Shown here: piece by piece, positions 40,372-53,789 of the stretch
Position numbering within the stretch: position 1 is the stretch's first letter
How the letters are laid out: each line of letters begins with the position of its first letter
NCBI RefSeq assembly: GCF_032452875.1
Contig: NW_026893841.1
Location: 272,489-336,488 of the forward strand
Length of the DNA stretch: 64,000 nt
DNA from: Bos javanicus
Lineage: Eukaryota; Chordata; Mammalia; Artiodactyla; Bovidae
Direction of reading: 5' to 3'
The notes under the pieces: model-generated
The model's database searches: none
What the model was told of the DNA's origin: nothing
The model's input: only the letters and a program-made list of their open reading frames with translations
Made by a program: the position numbers and the translations under genes

Positions 40372-42721
40372 CTGCTGAGCTGCGTGATTACTGTCTGCTC
40401 ATCTGCTTGACAATTGCCAGCTGAGCTGCACGATTCCTGCCTGTCATCTGCTTGACAATTGCCAGCTGTGCTGCGTAATTCCTGCCTGCTCAGCTGCTTG
40501 ATTATTGCCAGCTGAGCAGCATGATTCCTCACAGCTGAGTTCCATGATTATTGCCTGCTGACTGTTTGATTCGTGCCTACTCAGCTCTTTGTTTATTGCC
40601 TCCAGAGGCACATGATCAGTGTATGATAGCAAACATGATCAGTGCATGATCAGTCACATGATCAGCGCCATTAAGTCACGTGATCACTACATGATAGTCA
40701 TGTGATCAGTCCATGCTCAGTCACGGTATCAGTGCATGATCAGCCACGTGATCAGTGCATGATCTGTCACATGATTAGTGTATGATCATCCACGTGATCA
40801 GTGCATGGGCAGTCATGTGATCAGTGCATGATATAGACGTGATCAGTGCATGATCAGTCTCGTGATCAGTGCATGATAGCCACGTGATCAGTGCATGATC
40901 AGTCACCTGATGGGTGTATGATCATTCACGTGACCTGTACATGGTAGCTACATGATCATTGCATGATCAGCCACGTGAGTAGTGCATGATAGCCACGTGA
41001 TCACTGCATGATCAGTCACGTGATCAGTGCATGATCAGTCATGTGACCAGTACATGGTAGCTGCGTGATCATGCATGATCAGCCACGTGAGCAGTGCATG
41101 ATAGCCACGTGATCAGTGCATGATCAGACAGTGATCAGTGCATGATCAGTCACGTGATCAGTGCATGATCAGCCACGTGATCAGTGCATGATCAGGCACG
41201 TGATCAGTGTATGTCAGTGATCAGTGCATGATAGCCACGTGATCAGTGCATGATCAGTCACGTGATCAGTGCATGATCAGCGTGATCACAGCCACGTGAT
41301 CAGTGCATGATCAGCCACGTGATCAGTGCATGATCAATTACGTGATCAGTGCATGATCAGTCACGTGACCAGTACATAGCTACGTGATCAGTGCATGATC
41401 AGCCACGTGATCAGTGCATGATAGCCACGTGATCAGTGCATGATCAGCCACGTGATCAGTGCATGATAGCCACGTGATCAGTGCATGATCAGTGTGATGA
41501 TCAGCCACGTGATCAGTGCATGATAGCCACGTGATCAGTGCATGATCAGCCACGTGATCAGTGCATGATAGCCACGTGATCAGTGCATGATCAGTCACGT
41601 GATCAGTGCATGATCAGCCACGTGATCAGTGCATGATAGCCACGTGATCAGTGCATGATCAGTCACGTGATCAGTGCATGATCAGCCACGTGATCAGTGC
41701 ATGATCAGACACGTGATCAGTGCATGATCAGCCACGTGATCAGTGCATGATAGCCACGTGATCAGTGCATGATCATCACGTGATCAGTGCATGATCAGCC
41801 ACGTGATCAGTGCATGATCAGTCACGTGATCAGTGCATGATAGCTGCGTGATCATGCATGATCAGCCACGTGATCAGTGCATGATAGCCACGTGATCAGT
41901 GCATGATCAGCCACGTGATCAGTGCATGATCAGTCACGTGATCAGTGCATGATCAGCCACGTGATCAGTGCATGATCAGTCACGTGATCAGTGCATGATC
42001 AGCCACGTGATCAGTGCATGATCAGTCACGTGATCAGTGCATGATCAGCCACGTGATCAGTGCATGATAGCCACGTGATCAGTGCATGATCAGTCACGTG
42101 ATCAGTGCATGATCAGTCACGTGATCAGTGCATGATCAGCCACGTGATCAGTGCATGATCAGCCACGTGATCAGTGCATGATCAGTTACGTGATCAGTGC
42201 ATGATCAGTCACGTGACCAGTGCATGGTAGCTACGTGATCAGTGCATGATCAGCCACGTGATCAGTGCATGATAGCCACGTGATCAGTGCATGATCAGCC
42301 ACGTGATCAGTGCATGATCAGCCACGTGATCAGTGCATGATCAGTCACGTGATCGTGTGTGATCAGCCACGTGATCAGTGCATGATAGCCACGTGATCAG
42401 TGCATGATCAGCCACGTGATCAGTGCATGATAGCCACGTGATCAGTGCATGATCAGTCACGTGATCAGTGCATGATCAGCCACGTGATCAGTGCATGATC
42501 AATTACGTGATCAGTGCATGATCAGTCACGTGATCAGTGCATGGTAGCACGTGATCAGTGCATGATCAGCCACGTGATCAGTGCATGATAGCCACGTGAT
42601 CAGTGCATGATCAGTCACGTGATCAGTGCATGATCAGTCACGTGATCAGTGCATGATCAGTCACGTGATCAGTGCATGATCAGTCACGTGAACAGTGCAT
42701 GATCAGTCACGTGATCAGTGC
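40372..42721 (+). repeat. HOR unit 18 (2,350 bp), third of super-unit C
   Basis: The cassette is 40372-40622 (G marker). Landmarks are at 41059 and 41842 (783 bp apart). Alternating 22- and 23-bp monomers at 41,380-41,598 keep one minus-strand frame open for 72 codons with a 15-residue period. Its GTG start and period show that it is repeat-derived. Confidence 0.9.
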
Positions 42722-42926
42722 CTGCTGAGCTGCGTGATTACTGTCTGCTCATCTGCTTGACAATTGCCAGCTGAGCTGCAGATTCCTGCCTGCTCAGCTG
42801 CTTGATTATTGCCAGCTGAGCAGCATGATTCCTCACACCTGTGTTCCATGATTATTGCCTGCTGACTGTTTGATTCGTGCCTACTCAGCTCTTTGTTTAT
42901 TGCCTCCAGAGGCACATGATCAGTGT
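42722..42926 (+). repeat. Short cassette (205 bp), fourth unit of super-unit C
   Basis: It has the same 45-bp loss, with private changes: one C lost (GCTGCAGATTCC, near 42780) and an A-to-T change (CACCTGTGTTCC, near 42842). It is entered from GATCAGTGCCTGC, where other cassettes have GATCWGGGCCTGC, so its left junction is the most monomer-like of all 29. Confidence 0.9.
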
Positions 42927-44556
42927 ATGATAGCAAACATGATCAGCGCATGATCAGTCACATGATCAGTGCCATTAAGTCACGTGATCACTACATGATA
43001 GTCATGTGATCAGTCCATGCTCAGTCACGGTATCAGTGCATGATCAGCCACGTGATCAGTGCATGATCTGTCACATGATTAGTGTATGATCATCCACGTG
43101 ATCAGTGCATGGGCAGTCATGTGATCAGTGCATGATATAGACGTGATCAGTGCATGATCAGTCTCGTGATCAGTGCATGATAGCCACGTGATCAGTGCAT
43201 GATCAGTCACCTGATGGGTGTATGATCATTCACGTGACCTGTACATGGTAGCTACATGATCATTGCATGATCAGCCACGTGAGTAGTGCATGATAGCCAC
43301 GTGATCAGTGCATGATCAGTCACGTGATCAGTGCATGATCAGTCATGTGACCAGTACATGGTAGCTGCGTGATCATGCATGATCAGCCACGTGATCAGTG
43401 CATGATCAGCCACGTGATCAGTGCATGATCAGTCACGTGATCAGTGCATGATCAGCCACGTGATCAGTGCATGATCAGGCACGTGATCAGTGCATGATCC
43501 AGCCAAGTGATCAGTGCATGATAGCCACGTGATCAGTGCATGATCAGTCACGTGATCAGTGCATGATCAGTTACGTGATCAGTGCATGATCAGCCACGTG
43601 ATCAGTGCATGATCAGCCACATGATCAGTGCATGATCAATTACGTGATCAGTGCATGATCAGTCACGTGATCAGTACATGTAGCTACGTGATCATTGCAT
43701 GATCAGCCACGTGATCAGTGCATGATAGCCACGTGATCAGTGCATGATAGCCACGTGATCAGTGCATGATCAGTCATGTGATACGTGTGTGATCAGCCAC
43801 GTGATCAGTGCATGATATCCACGTGATCAGTGCATGACAGCCACGTGATCAGTGCATGAGAGCCACGTGATCAGTGCATGATCAGTCACGTGATACATGT
43901 GTGATCAGCCACGTGATCAGTGCATGATGAGCCACGTGATCAGTGCAGGATCAATTACGTGATCAGTGCATGATCAGTCACGTGACCAGTACATGGTTGC
44001 TACGTGATCGTTGCATGATCAGCCACGTGAGCAGAGCATGATAGCCACGTGATCAGTGCATGATCAGTCACGTGATCAGTACATGATCAGTCACGTGAAC
44101 AGTGCATGATCATTTACGTGATCTGTGCATGATCAGTCACGTGACCAGTATATGGTTGCTACGTGATCATTCCATGACGAGCCACGTGAGCAGTGCATGA
44201 TAGCCACGTGATGTGTGCATGAGTTACGTGAGCAGAGTATGATCAGCCACGTGATCAGTGCATGAGTGCCACGTGATCAGTGCATGATATGTCACGTGAC
44301 AGGTGTGTGATCAGCCACGTGAACAGTGCATGTTCAGCCACGTGATCAGTGCATGATAGCCACGTGATCAGTGCATGATCAGTTACGTGAGCAGTGTATG
44401 ATCAGCCACGTGATCAGTGCATGGTCAGACACGTGAACAGTGTATGATCAGCCACGTGATCAGTGCATGATATCCAAGTGATCAGTGCATGATCATCACG
44501 TGATCAGTGTATGATCAGCCACGTGAACAGTGCATGCTCAGTCACGTGATCTGGGC
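42722..44556 (+). repeat. HOR unit 19 (1,835 bp), short-cassette unit of super-unit C
   Basis: It starts with the 205-bp cassette, and L1 is at 43363. The post-cassette marker is CACATGATTAG where both counterparts have CACAAGATTAG. GATCAGTGCCATTAAG (near 42963) replaces the usual GATCAGCGCCATTAAG. Confidence 0.9.
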
Positions 44557-46337
44557 CTGCTGAGCTGCGTGATTACTGTCTGCTCATCTGCTTGACAATT
44601 GCCAGCTGAGCTGCACGATTCCTGCCTGTCATCTGCTTGACAATTGCCAGCTGTGCTGCGTAATTCCTGCCTGCTCAGCTGCTTGATTATTGCCAGCTGA
44701 GCAGCATGATTCCTCACAGCTGAGTTCCATGATTATTGCCTGCTGACTGTTTGATTCGTGCCTACTCAGCTCTTTGTTTATTGCCTCCAGAGGCACATGA
44801 TCAGTGTATGATAGCAAACATGATCAGCGCATGATCAGTCACATGATCAGCGCCATTAAGTCACGTGATCACTACATGATAGTCATGTGATCAGTCCATG
44901 CTCAGTCACGGTATCAGTGCATGATCAGCCACGTGATCAGTGCATGATCTGTCAGATTAGTGTATGATCATCCACGTGATCAGTGCATGGGCAGTCATGT
45001 GATCAGTGCATGATATAGACGTGATCAGTGCATGATCAGTCTCGTGATCAGTGCATGATAGCCACGTGATCAGTGCATGATCAGTCACCTGATGGGTGTA
45101 TGATCATTCACGTGACCTGTACATGGTAGCTACATGATCATTGCATGATCAGCCACGTGAGTAGTGCATGATAGCCACGTGATCACTGCATGATCAGTCA
45201 CGTGATCAGTGCATGATCAGTCATGTGACCAGTACATGGTAGCCATGATCATGCATGATCAGCCACGTGATCAGTGCATGATAGCCACGTGATCAGTGCA
45301 TGATCAGCCACGTGATCAGTGCATGATCAGTCACGTGATCAGTGCATGATCAGTCACGTGATCAGTGCATGATCAGCCACGTGATCAGTGCATGATCAGC
45401 CACGTGATCAGTGCATGATCAATTACGTGATCAGTGCATGATCAGTCACGTGACCAGTACATGGTAGCTACGTGATCATTGCATGATCAGCCACGTGATC
45501 AGTGCATGATAGCCACGTGATCAGTGCATGATAGCCACGTGATCAGTGCATGATCAGTCATGTGATACGTGTGTGATCAGCCACGTGATCAGTGCATGAT
45601 ATCCACGTGATCAGTGCATGACAGCCACGTGATCAGTGCATGAGAGCCACGTGATCAGTGCATGATCAGTCCGTGATACATGTGATCAGCCACGTGATCA
45701 GTGCATGATGAGCCACGTGATCAGTGCATGATCAATTACGTGATCAGTGCATGATCAGTCACGTGACCAGTACATGGTTGCTACGTGATCGTTGCATGAT
45801 CAGCCACGTGAGCAGAGCATGATAGCCACGTGATCAGTGCATGATCAGTCACGTGATCAGTACATGATCAGTCACGTGAACAGTGCATGATCATTTACGT
45901 GATCTGTGCATGATCAGTCACGTGACCAGTATATGGTTGCTACGTGATCATTCCATGACGAGCCACGTGAGCAGTGCATGATAGCCACGTGATGTGTGCA
46001 TGAGTTACGTGAGCAGAGTATGATCAGCCACGTGATCAGTGCATGAGTGCCACGTGATCAGTGCATGATATGTCACGTGACAGGTGTGTGATCAGCCACG
46101 TGAACAGTGCATGTTCAGCCACGTGATCAGTGCATGATAGCCACGTGATCAGTGCATGATCAGTTACGTGAGCAGTGTATGATCAGCCACGTGATCAGTG
46201 CATGGTCAGACACGTGAACAGTGTATGATCAGCCACGTGATCAGTGCATGATATCCAAGTGATCAGTGCATGATCATCACGTGATCAGTGTATGATCAGC
46301 CACGTGAACAGTGCATGCTCAGTCACGTGATCAGGGC
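44557..46337 (+). repeat. HOR unit 20 (1,781 bp), fifth of super-unit C
   Basis: The cassette is 44557-44807 (G marker). The post-cassette marker is shortened to GTCAGATTAG (near 44951). The landmark is altered to AGCCATGATCATGC at 45241. Confidence 0.9.
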
Positions 46338-48011
46338 CTGCTGAGCTGCGTGATTACTGTCTGCTCATCTGCTTGACAATTGCCAGCTGAGCTGCACGAT
46401 TCCTGCCTGTCATCTGCTTGACAATTGCCAGCTGTGCTGCGTAATTCCTGCCTGCTCAGCTGCTTGATTATTGCCAGCTGAGCAGCATGATTCCTCACAG
46501 CTGAGTTCCATGATTATTGCCTGCTGACTGTTTGATTCGTGCCTACTCAGCTCTTTGTTTATTGCCTCCAGAGGCACATGATCAGTGTATGATAGCAAAC
46601 ATGATCAGCGCATGATCAGTCACATGATCAGCGCCATTAAGTCACGTGATCACTACATGATAGTCATGTGATCAGTCCATGCTCAGTCACGGTATCAGTG
46701 CATGATCAGCCACGTGATCAGTGCATGATCTGTCACATGATTAGTGTATGATCATCCACGTGATCAGTGCACGGGCAGTCATGTGATCAGTGCATGATAT
46801 AGACGTGATCAGTGCATGATCAGTCTCGTGATCAGTGCATGATAGCCACGTGATCAGTGCATGATCAGTCACCTGATGGGTGTATGATCATTCACGTGAC
46901 CTGTACATGGTAGCTACATGATCATTGCATGATCAGCCACGTGATCAGTGCATGATCAGCCACGTGATCAGTGCATGTCAGCCACGTGATCAGTGCATGA
47001 TCAGACGTGATCAGTGCATGATCAGTCACGTGATCAGTGCATGATCAGTCACGTGATCAGTGCATGATCAGCCACGTGATCAGTGCATGATCAGCCACGT
47101 GATCAGTGCATGATCAGCCACGTGATCAGTGCATGATCAGTCACGTGATCAGTGCATGGTAGCTACGTGATCAGTGCATGATCAGCCACGTGATCAGTGC
47201 ATGATAGCCACGTGATCAGTGCATGATAGCCACGTGATCAGTGCATGATCAGTCATGTGATCAGTGCATGATCAGCCACGTGATCAGTGCATGATAGCCA
47301 CGTGATCAGTGCATGATAGCCACGTGATCAGTGCATGATCAGTCACGTGATCATGTGTGATCAGCCACGTGATCAGTGCATGATGAGCCACGTGATCAGT
47401 GCATGATCAATTACGTGATCAGTGCATGATCAGTCACGTGACCAGTACATGGTTGCTACGTGATCGTTGCATGATCAGCCACGTGAGCAGAGCATGATAG
47501 CCACGTGATCAGTGCATGATCAGTCACGTGATCAGTACATGATCAGTCACGTGAACAGTGCATGATCATTTACGTGATCTGTGCATGATCAGTCACGTGA
47601 CCAGTATATGGTAGCTACGTGATCATTCCATGACGAGCCACGTGAGCAGTGCATGATAGCCACGTGATGTGTGCATGATTTCGTGAGCAGAGTATGATCA
47701 GCCACGTGATCAGTGCATGAGTGCCACGTGATCAGTGCATGATATGTCACGTGACAGGTGTGTGATCAGCCACGTGAACAGTGCATGTTCAGCCACGTGA
47801 TCAGTGCATGATAGCCACGTGATCAGTGCATGATCAGTTACGTGAGCAGTGTATGATCAGCCACGTGATCAGTGCATGGTCAGACACGTGAACAGTGTAT
47901 GATCAGCCACGTGATCAGTGCATGATATCCAAGTGATCAGTGCATGATCATCACGTGATCAGTGTATGATCAGCCACGTGAACAGTGCATGCTCAGTCAC
48001 GTGATCTGGGC
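46338..48011 (+). repeat. HOR unit 21 (1,674 bp), lacks the L1 block
   Basis: The cassette is 46338-46588 (G marker). After CTACATGATCATTGC (46914) the GTGAGTAG/L1 block is absent, and near-consensus monomers lead to GGTAGCTACGTG (47158). That interval is 244 bp, against 427 bp in unit 2. The unit at 53790 has the same loss. This unit ends the run of super-units. Confidence 0.87.
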
Positions 48012-49915
48012 CTGCTGAGCTGCGTGATTACTGTCTGCTCATCTGCTTGACAATTGCCAGCTGAGCTGCACGATTCCTGCCTGTCATCTGCTTGACAATT
48101 GCCAGCTGTGCTGCGTAATTCCTGCCTGCTCAGCTGCTTGATTATTGCCAGCTGAGCAGCATGATTCCTCACACCTGAGTTCCATGATTATTGCCTGCTG
48201 ACTGTTTGATTCGTGCCTACTCAGCTCTTTGTTTATTGCCTCCAGAGGCACATGATCAGTGTATGATAGCAAACATGATCAGCGCATGATCAGTCACATG
48301 ATCAGCGCCATTAAGTCACGTGATCACTACATGATAGTCATGTGATCAGTCCATGCTCAGTCACGGTATCAGTGCATGATCAGCCACGTGATCAGTGCAT
48401 GATCTGTCACAAGATTAGTGTATGATCATCCACGTGATCAGTGCATGGGCAGTCATGTGATCAGTGCATGATATAGACGTGATCAGTGCATGATCAGTCA
48501 CGTGATCAGTGCATGATAGCCACGTGATCAGTGCATGATCAGTCACCTGATGGGTGTATGATCATTCACGTGACCTGTACATGGTAGCTACATGATCATT
48601 GCATGATCAGCCACGTGAGTAGTCATGAGTAGCCACGTGATCACTGCATGATCAGTCACGTGATCAGTGCATGATCAGTCATGTGACCAGTACATGGTAG
48701 CTGCGTGATCATGGCATGATCAGCCACGTGAGCAGTGCATGATAGCCACGTGATCAGTGCATGATCAGACACGAGATCAGTGCATGATCAGTCACGTGAT
48801 CAGTGCATGATCAGCCACGTGATCAGTGCATGATCAGGCACGTGATCAGTGTATGATCAGCCAAGTGATCAGTGCATGATAGCCACGTGATCAGTGCATG
48901 ATCAGTCACGTGATCAGTGCATGATCAGTTATGTGATCAGTGTATGATCAGCCACGTGATCAGTGCATGATCAGCCACATGATCAGTGCATGATCAATTA
49001 CGTGATCAGTGCATGATCAGTCACGTGACCAGTACATGGTAGCTACGTGATCATTGCATGATCAGCCACGTGATCAGTGCATGATAGCCACGTGATCAGT
49101 GCATGATAGCCACGTGATCAGTGCATGATCAGTCATGTGATACGTGTGTGATCAGCCACGTGATCAGTGCATGATATCCACGTGATCAGTGCATGACAGC
49201 CACGTGATCAGTGCATGAGAGCCACGTGATCAGTGCATGATCAGTCACGTGATACATGTGTGATCAGCCACGTGATCAGTGCATGATGAGCCACGTGATC
49301 AGTGCAGGATCAATTACGTGATCAGTGCATGATCAGTCACGTGACCAGTACATGGTTGCTACGTGATCGTTGCATGATCAGCCACGTGAGCAGAGCATGA
49401 TAGCCACGTGATCAGTGCATGATCAGTCACGTGATCAGTACATGATCAGTCACGTGAACAGTGCATGATCATTTACGTGATCAGTGCATGATCAGTCACG
49501 TGACCAGTATATGGTAGCTACGTGATCATTCCATGACGAGCCACGTGAGCAGTGCATGATAGCCACGTGATGTGTGCATGAGTTACGTGAGCAGAGTATG
49601 ATCAGCCACGTGATCAGTGCATGAGTGCCACGTGATCAGTGCATGATATGTCACGTGACAGGTGTGTGATCAGCCACGTGAACAGTGCATGTTCAGCCAC
49701 GTGATCAGTGCATGATAGCCACGTGATCAGTGCATGATCAGTTACGTGAGCAGTGTATGATCAGCCACGTGATCAGTGCATGGTCAGACACGTGAACAGT
49801 GTATGATCAGCCACGTGATCAGTGCATGATATCCAAGTGATCAGTGCATGATCATCACGTGATCAGTGTATGATCAGCCACGTGAACAGTGCATGCTCAG
49901 TCACGTGATCAGGGC
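48012..49915 (+). repeat. HOR unit 22 (1,904 bp)
   Basis: The cassette is 48012-48262 and L1 is at 48699. Private changes include GTAGTCATGAGTAGCC near 48618 and CACGAGATCAG near 48771. The post-cassette marker is CACAAGATTAG. Confidence 0.9.
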
Positions 49916-52319
49916 CTGCTGAGCTGCGTGATTACTGTCTGCTCATCTGCTTGACAATTGCCAGCTGAGCTGCACGATTCCTGCCTGTCATCTGCTTGAC
50001 AATTGCCAGCTGTGCTGCGTAATTCCTGCCTGCTCAGCTGCTTGATTATTGCCAGCTGAGCAGCATGATTCCTCACACCTGAGTTCCATGATTATTGCCT
50101 GCTGACTGTTTGATTCGTGCCTACTCAGCTCTTTGTTTATTGCCTCCAGAGGCACATGATCAGTGTATGATAGCAAACATGATCAGCGCATGATCAGTCA
50201 CATGATCAGCGCCATTAAGTCACGTGATCACTACATGATAGTCATGTGATCAGTCCATGCTCAGTCACGGTATCAGTGCATGATCAGCCACGTGATCAGT
50301 GCATGATCTGTCACATGATTAGTGTATGATCATCCACGTGATCAGTGCATGGGCAGTCATGTGATCAGTGCATGATATAGACGTGATCAGTGCATGATCA
50401 GTCACGTGATCAGTGCATGATAGCCACGTGATCAGTGCATGATCAGTCACCTGATGGGTGTATGATCATTCACGTGACCTGTACATGGTAGCTACATGAT
50501 CATTGCATGATCAGCCACGTGAGTAGTGCATGATAGCCACGTGATCAGTGCATGATCAGTCACGTGATCAGTGCATGATCAGTCATGTGACCAGTACATG
50601 GTAGCTGCGTGATCATGGCATGATCAGCCACGTGAGCAGTGCATGATAGCCACGTGATCAGTGCATGATCAGCCACGTGATCAGTGCATGATCAGCCACG
50701 TGATCAGTGCATGATCAGTCACGTGATCAGTGCATGATCAGCCACGTGATCAGTGCATGATCAGCCACGTGATCAGTGCATGATCAGTCACGTGATCAGT
50801 GCATGATCAGTCACGTGATCAGTGCATGATGCTACGTGATCAGTGCATGATCAGCCACGTGATCAGTGCATGATAGCCACGTGATCAGTGCATGATCAGT
50901 CACGTGATCAGTGCATGATCAGTCACGTGATCAGTGCATGATCAGCCACGTGATCAGTGCATGATCAGTCACGTGATCAGTGCATGATAGCCACGTGATC
51001 AGTGCATGATCAGCCACGTGATCAGTGCATGATAGCCACGTGATCAGTGCATGATCAGTCACGTGATCAGTGCATGATCAGTCACGTGATCAGTACATGA
51101 TAGCTGCGTGATCATGCATGATCAGCCACGTGATCAGTGCATGATAGCCACGTGATCAGTGCATGATCAGCCACGTGATCAGTGCATGATCAGTCACGTG
51201 ATCAGTGCATGATCAGCCACGTGATCAGTGCATGATCAGGCACGTGATCAGTGTGTGATCAGCCACGTGATCAGTGCATGATAGCCACGTGATCAGTGCA
51301 TGATCAGTCACGTGATCAGTGCATGATCAGTCACGTGATCAGTGTATGATCAGCCACGTGATCAGTGCATGATCAGCCACGTGATCAGTGCATGATCAGT
51401 TACGTGATCAGTGCATGATCAGTCACGTGATCAGTGCATGATAGCCACGTGATCAGTGCATGATCAGCCACGTGATCAGTGCATGATCAGCCACGTGATC
51501 AGTGCATGATAGCCACGTGATCAGTGCATGATCAGTCATGTGATACAGTGTGTGATCAGCCACGTGATCAGTGCATGATATCCACGTGATCAGTGCATGA
51601 TCAGCCACGTGATCAGTGCATGATAGCCACGTGATCAGTGCATGATCAGTCACGTGATACATGTGTGATCAGCCACGTGATCAGTGCATGATGAGCCACG
51701 TGATCAGTGCATGATCAATTACGTGATCAGTGCATGATCAGTCACGTGACCAGTACATGGTTGCTACGTGATCGTTGCATGATCAGCCACGTGAGCAGAG
51801 CATGATAGCCACGTGATCAGTGCATGATCAGTCACGTGATCAGTGCATGATCAGTCACGTGAACAGTGCATGATCATTTACGTGATCTGTGCATGATCAG
51901 TCACGTGACCAGTATATGGTAGCTACGTGATCATTCCATGACGAGCCACGTGAGCAGTGCATGATAGCCACGTGATGTGTGCATGAGTTACGTGAGCAGA
52001 GTATGATCAGCCACGTGATCAGTGCATGAGTGCCACGTGATCAGTGCATGATATGTCACGTGACAGGTGTGTGATCAGCCACGTGAACAGTGCATGTTCA
52101 GCCACGTGATCAGTGCATGATAGCCACGTGATCAGTGCATGATCAGTTACGTGAGCAGTGTATGATCAGCCACGTGATCAGTGCATGGTCAGACACGTGA
52201 ACAGTGTATGATCAGCCACGTGATCAGTGCATGATATCCAGTGATCAGTGCATGATCATCACGTGATCAGTGTATGATCAGCCACGTGAACAGTGCATGC
52301 TCAGTCACGTGATCTGGGC
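49916..52319 (+). repeat. HOR unit 23 (2,404 bp), composite
   Basis: The cassette is 49916-50166. Landmarks are at 50603 and 51102, only 499 bp apart, the shortest cassette-less cycle seen. The region 50,640-51,500 is nearly pure AGCC/AGTC monomers. A 69-codon minus-strand frame at 51453-51662 is another frame held open by alternating 22/23-bp monomers. Confidence 0.87.
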
Positions 52320-53789
52320 CTGCTGAGCTGCGTGATTACTGTCTGCTCATCTGCTTGACAATTGCCAGCTGAGCTGCACGATTCCTGCCTGTCATCTGCT
52401 TGACAATTGCCAGCTGTGCTGCGTAATTCCTGCCTGCTCAGCTGCTTGATTATTGCCAGCTGAGCAGCATGATTCCTCACAGCTGAGTTCCATGATTATT
52501 GCCTGCTGACTGTTTGATTCGTGCCTACTCAGCTCTTTGTTTATTGCCTCCAGAGGCACATGATCAGTGTATGATAGCAAACATGATCAGCGCATGATCA
52601 GTCACATGATCAGCGCCATTAAGTCACGTGATCACTACATGATAGTCATGTGATCAGTCCATGCTCAGTCACGGTATCAGTGCATGATCAGCCACGTGAT
52701 CAGTGCATGATCTGTCACAAGATTAGTGTATGATCATCCACGTGATCAGTGCATGGGCAGTCATGTGATCAGTGCATGATATAGCGTGATCAGTGCATGA
52801 TCAGTCTCGTGATCAGTGCATGATAGCCACGTGATCAGTGCATGATCAGTCACCTGATGGGTGTATGATCATTCACGTGACCTGTACATGGTAGCTACAT
52901 GATCATTGCATGATCAGCCACGTGAGTAGTGCATGACAGCCACGTGATCACTGCATGATCAGTCACGTGATCAGTGCATGATCAGTCATGTGACCAGTAC
53001 AAGGTAGCTGCGTGATCATGGCATGATAAGCCACGTGATCAGTGCATGATAGCCACGTGATCAGTGCATGATCAGCCACGTGATCAGTGCATGATAGCCA
53101 CGTGATCAGTGCATGATCAGTCACGTGATCATGTGTGATCAGCCACGTGATCAGTGCATGATCAGCCACGTGATCAGTGCATGATCAATTACGTGATCAG
53201 TGCATGATCAGTCACGTGACCAGTACATGGTTGCTACGTGATCGTGCATGATCAGCCACGTGATCAGTGCATGATAGCCACGTGATCAGTGCATGATCAG
53301 TCACGTGATCAGTACATGATCAGTCACGTGAACAGTGCATGATCATTTACGTGATCAGTGCATGATCAGTCACGTGACCAGTATATGGTAGCTACGTGAT
53401 CATTCCATGACGAGCCACGTGAGCAGTGCATGATAGCCACGTGATGTGTGCATGAGTTACGTGAGCAGAGTATGATCAGCCACGTGATCAGTGCATGAGT
53501 GCCACGTGATCAGTGCATGATATGTCACGTGACAGGTGTGTGATCAGCCACGTGATCAGTGCATGTTCAGCCACGTGATCAGTGCATGATAGCCACGTGA
53601 TCAGTGCATGATCAGTTACGTGAGCAGTGTATGATCAGCCACGTGATCAGTGCATGGTCAGACACGTGAACAGTGTATGATCAGCCACGTGATCAGTGCA
53701 TGATATCCAAGTGATCAGTGCATGATCATCACGTGATCAGTGTATGATCAGCCACGTGAACAGTGCATGCTCAGTCACGTGATCTGGGC
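52320..53789 (+). repeat. HOR unit 24 (1,470 bp), shortest unit
   Basis: The cassette is 52320-52570 (G marker) and L1 is at 53006. From L1 to GTGATCATGTGTGATC (53126) is about 120 bp, against about 527 bp in unit 2, so about 406 bp (roughly 18 monomers) were lost in one block. The private change CCAGTACAAGG lies just before L1. Confidence 0.9.

Larger units (their letters stand above)
35377..46337 (+). repeat. Super-unit C (10,961 bp): five HOR units
   Basis: This group has lengths 3131, 1864, 2350, 1835 and 1781. Landmarks fall at 36064, 37254, 39195, 41059, 41842, 43363 and 45241 (altered), 10.96-10.99 kb after those of super-unit B. The fourth cassette (42722-42926) is the short form. 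Unit lengths match A and B, but several single-base markers do not (cassette C/G marker in units 1 and 3, post-cassette T/A marker in units 2, 3 and 4), so order and base identity have been homogenised separately. Confidence 0.86.

Noticed and set aside
51453..51662. 68-72-codon minus-strand ORFs at 41380-41598, 51453-51662 and 52963-53169
   Set aside because: They are simple readings of alternating 22/23-bp monomers with a 15-residue period. Two of the three start with GTG, and equivalent regions of sister units lack them.
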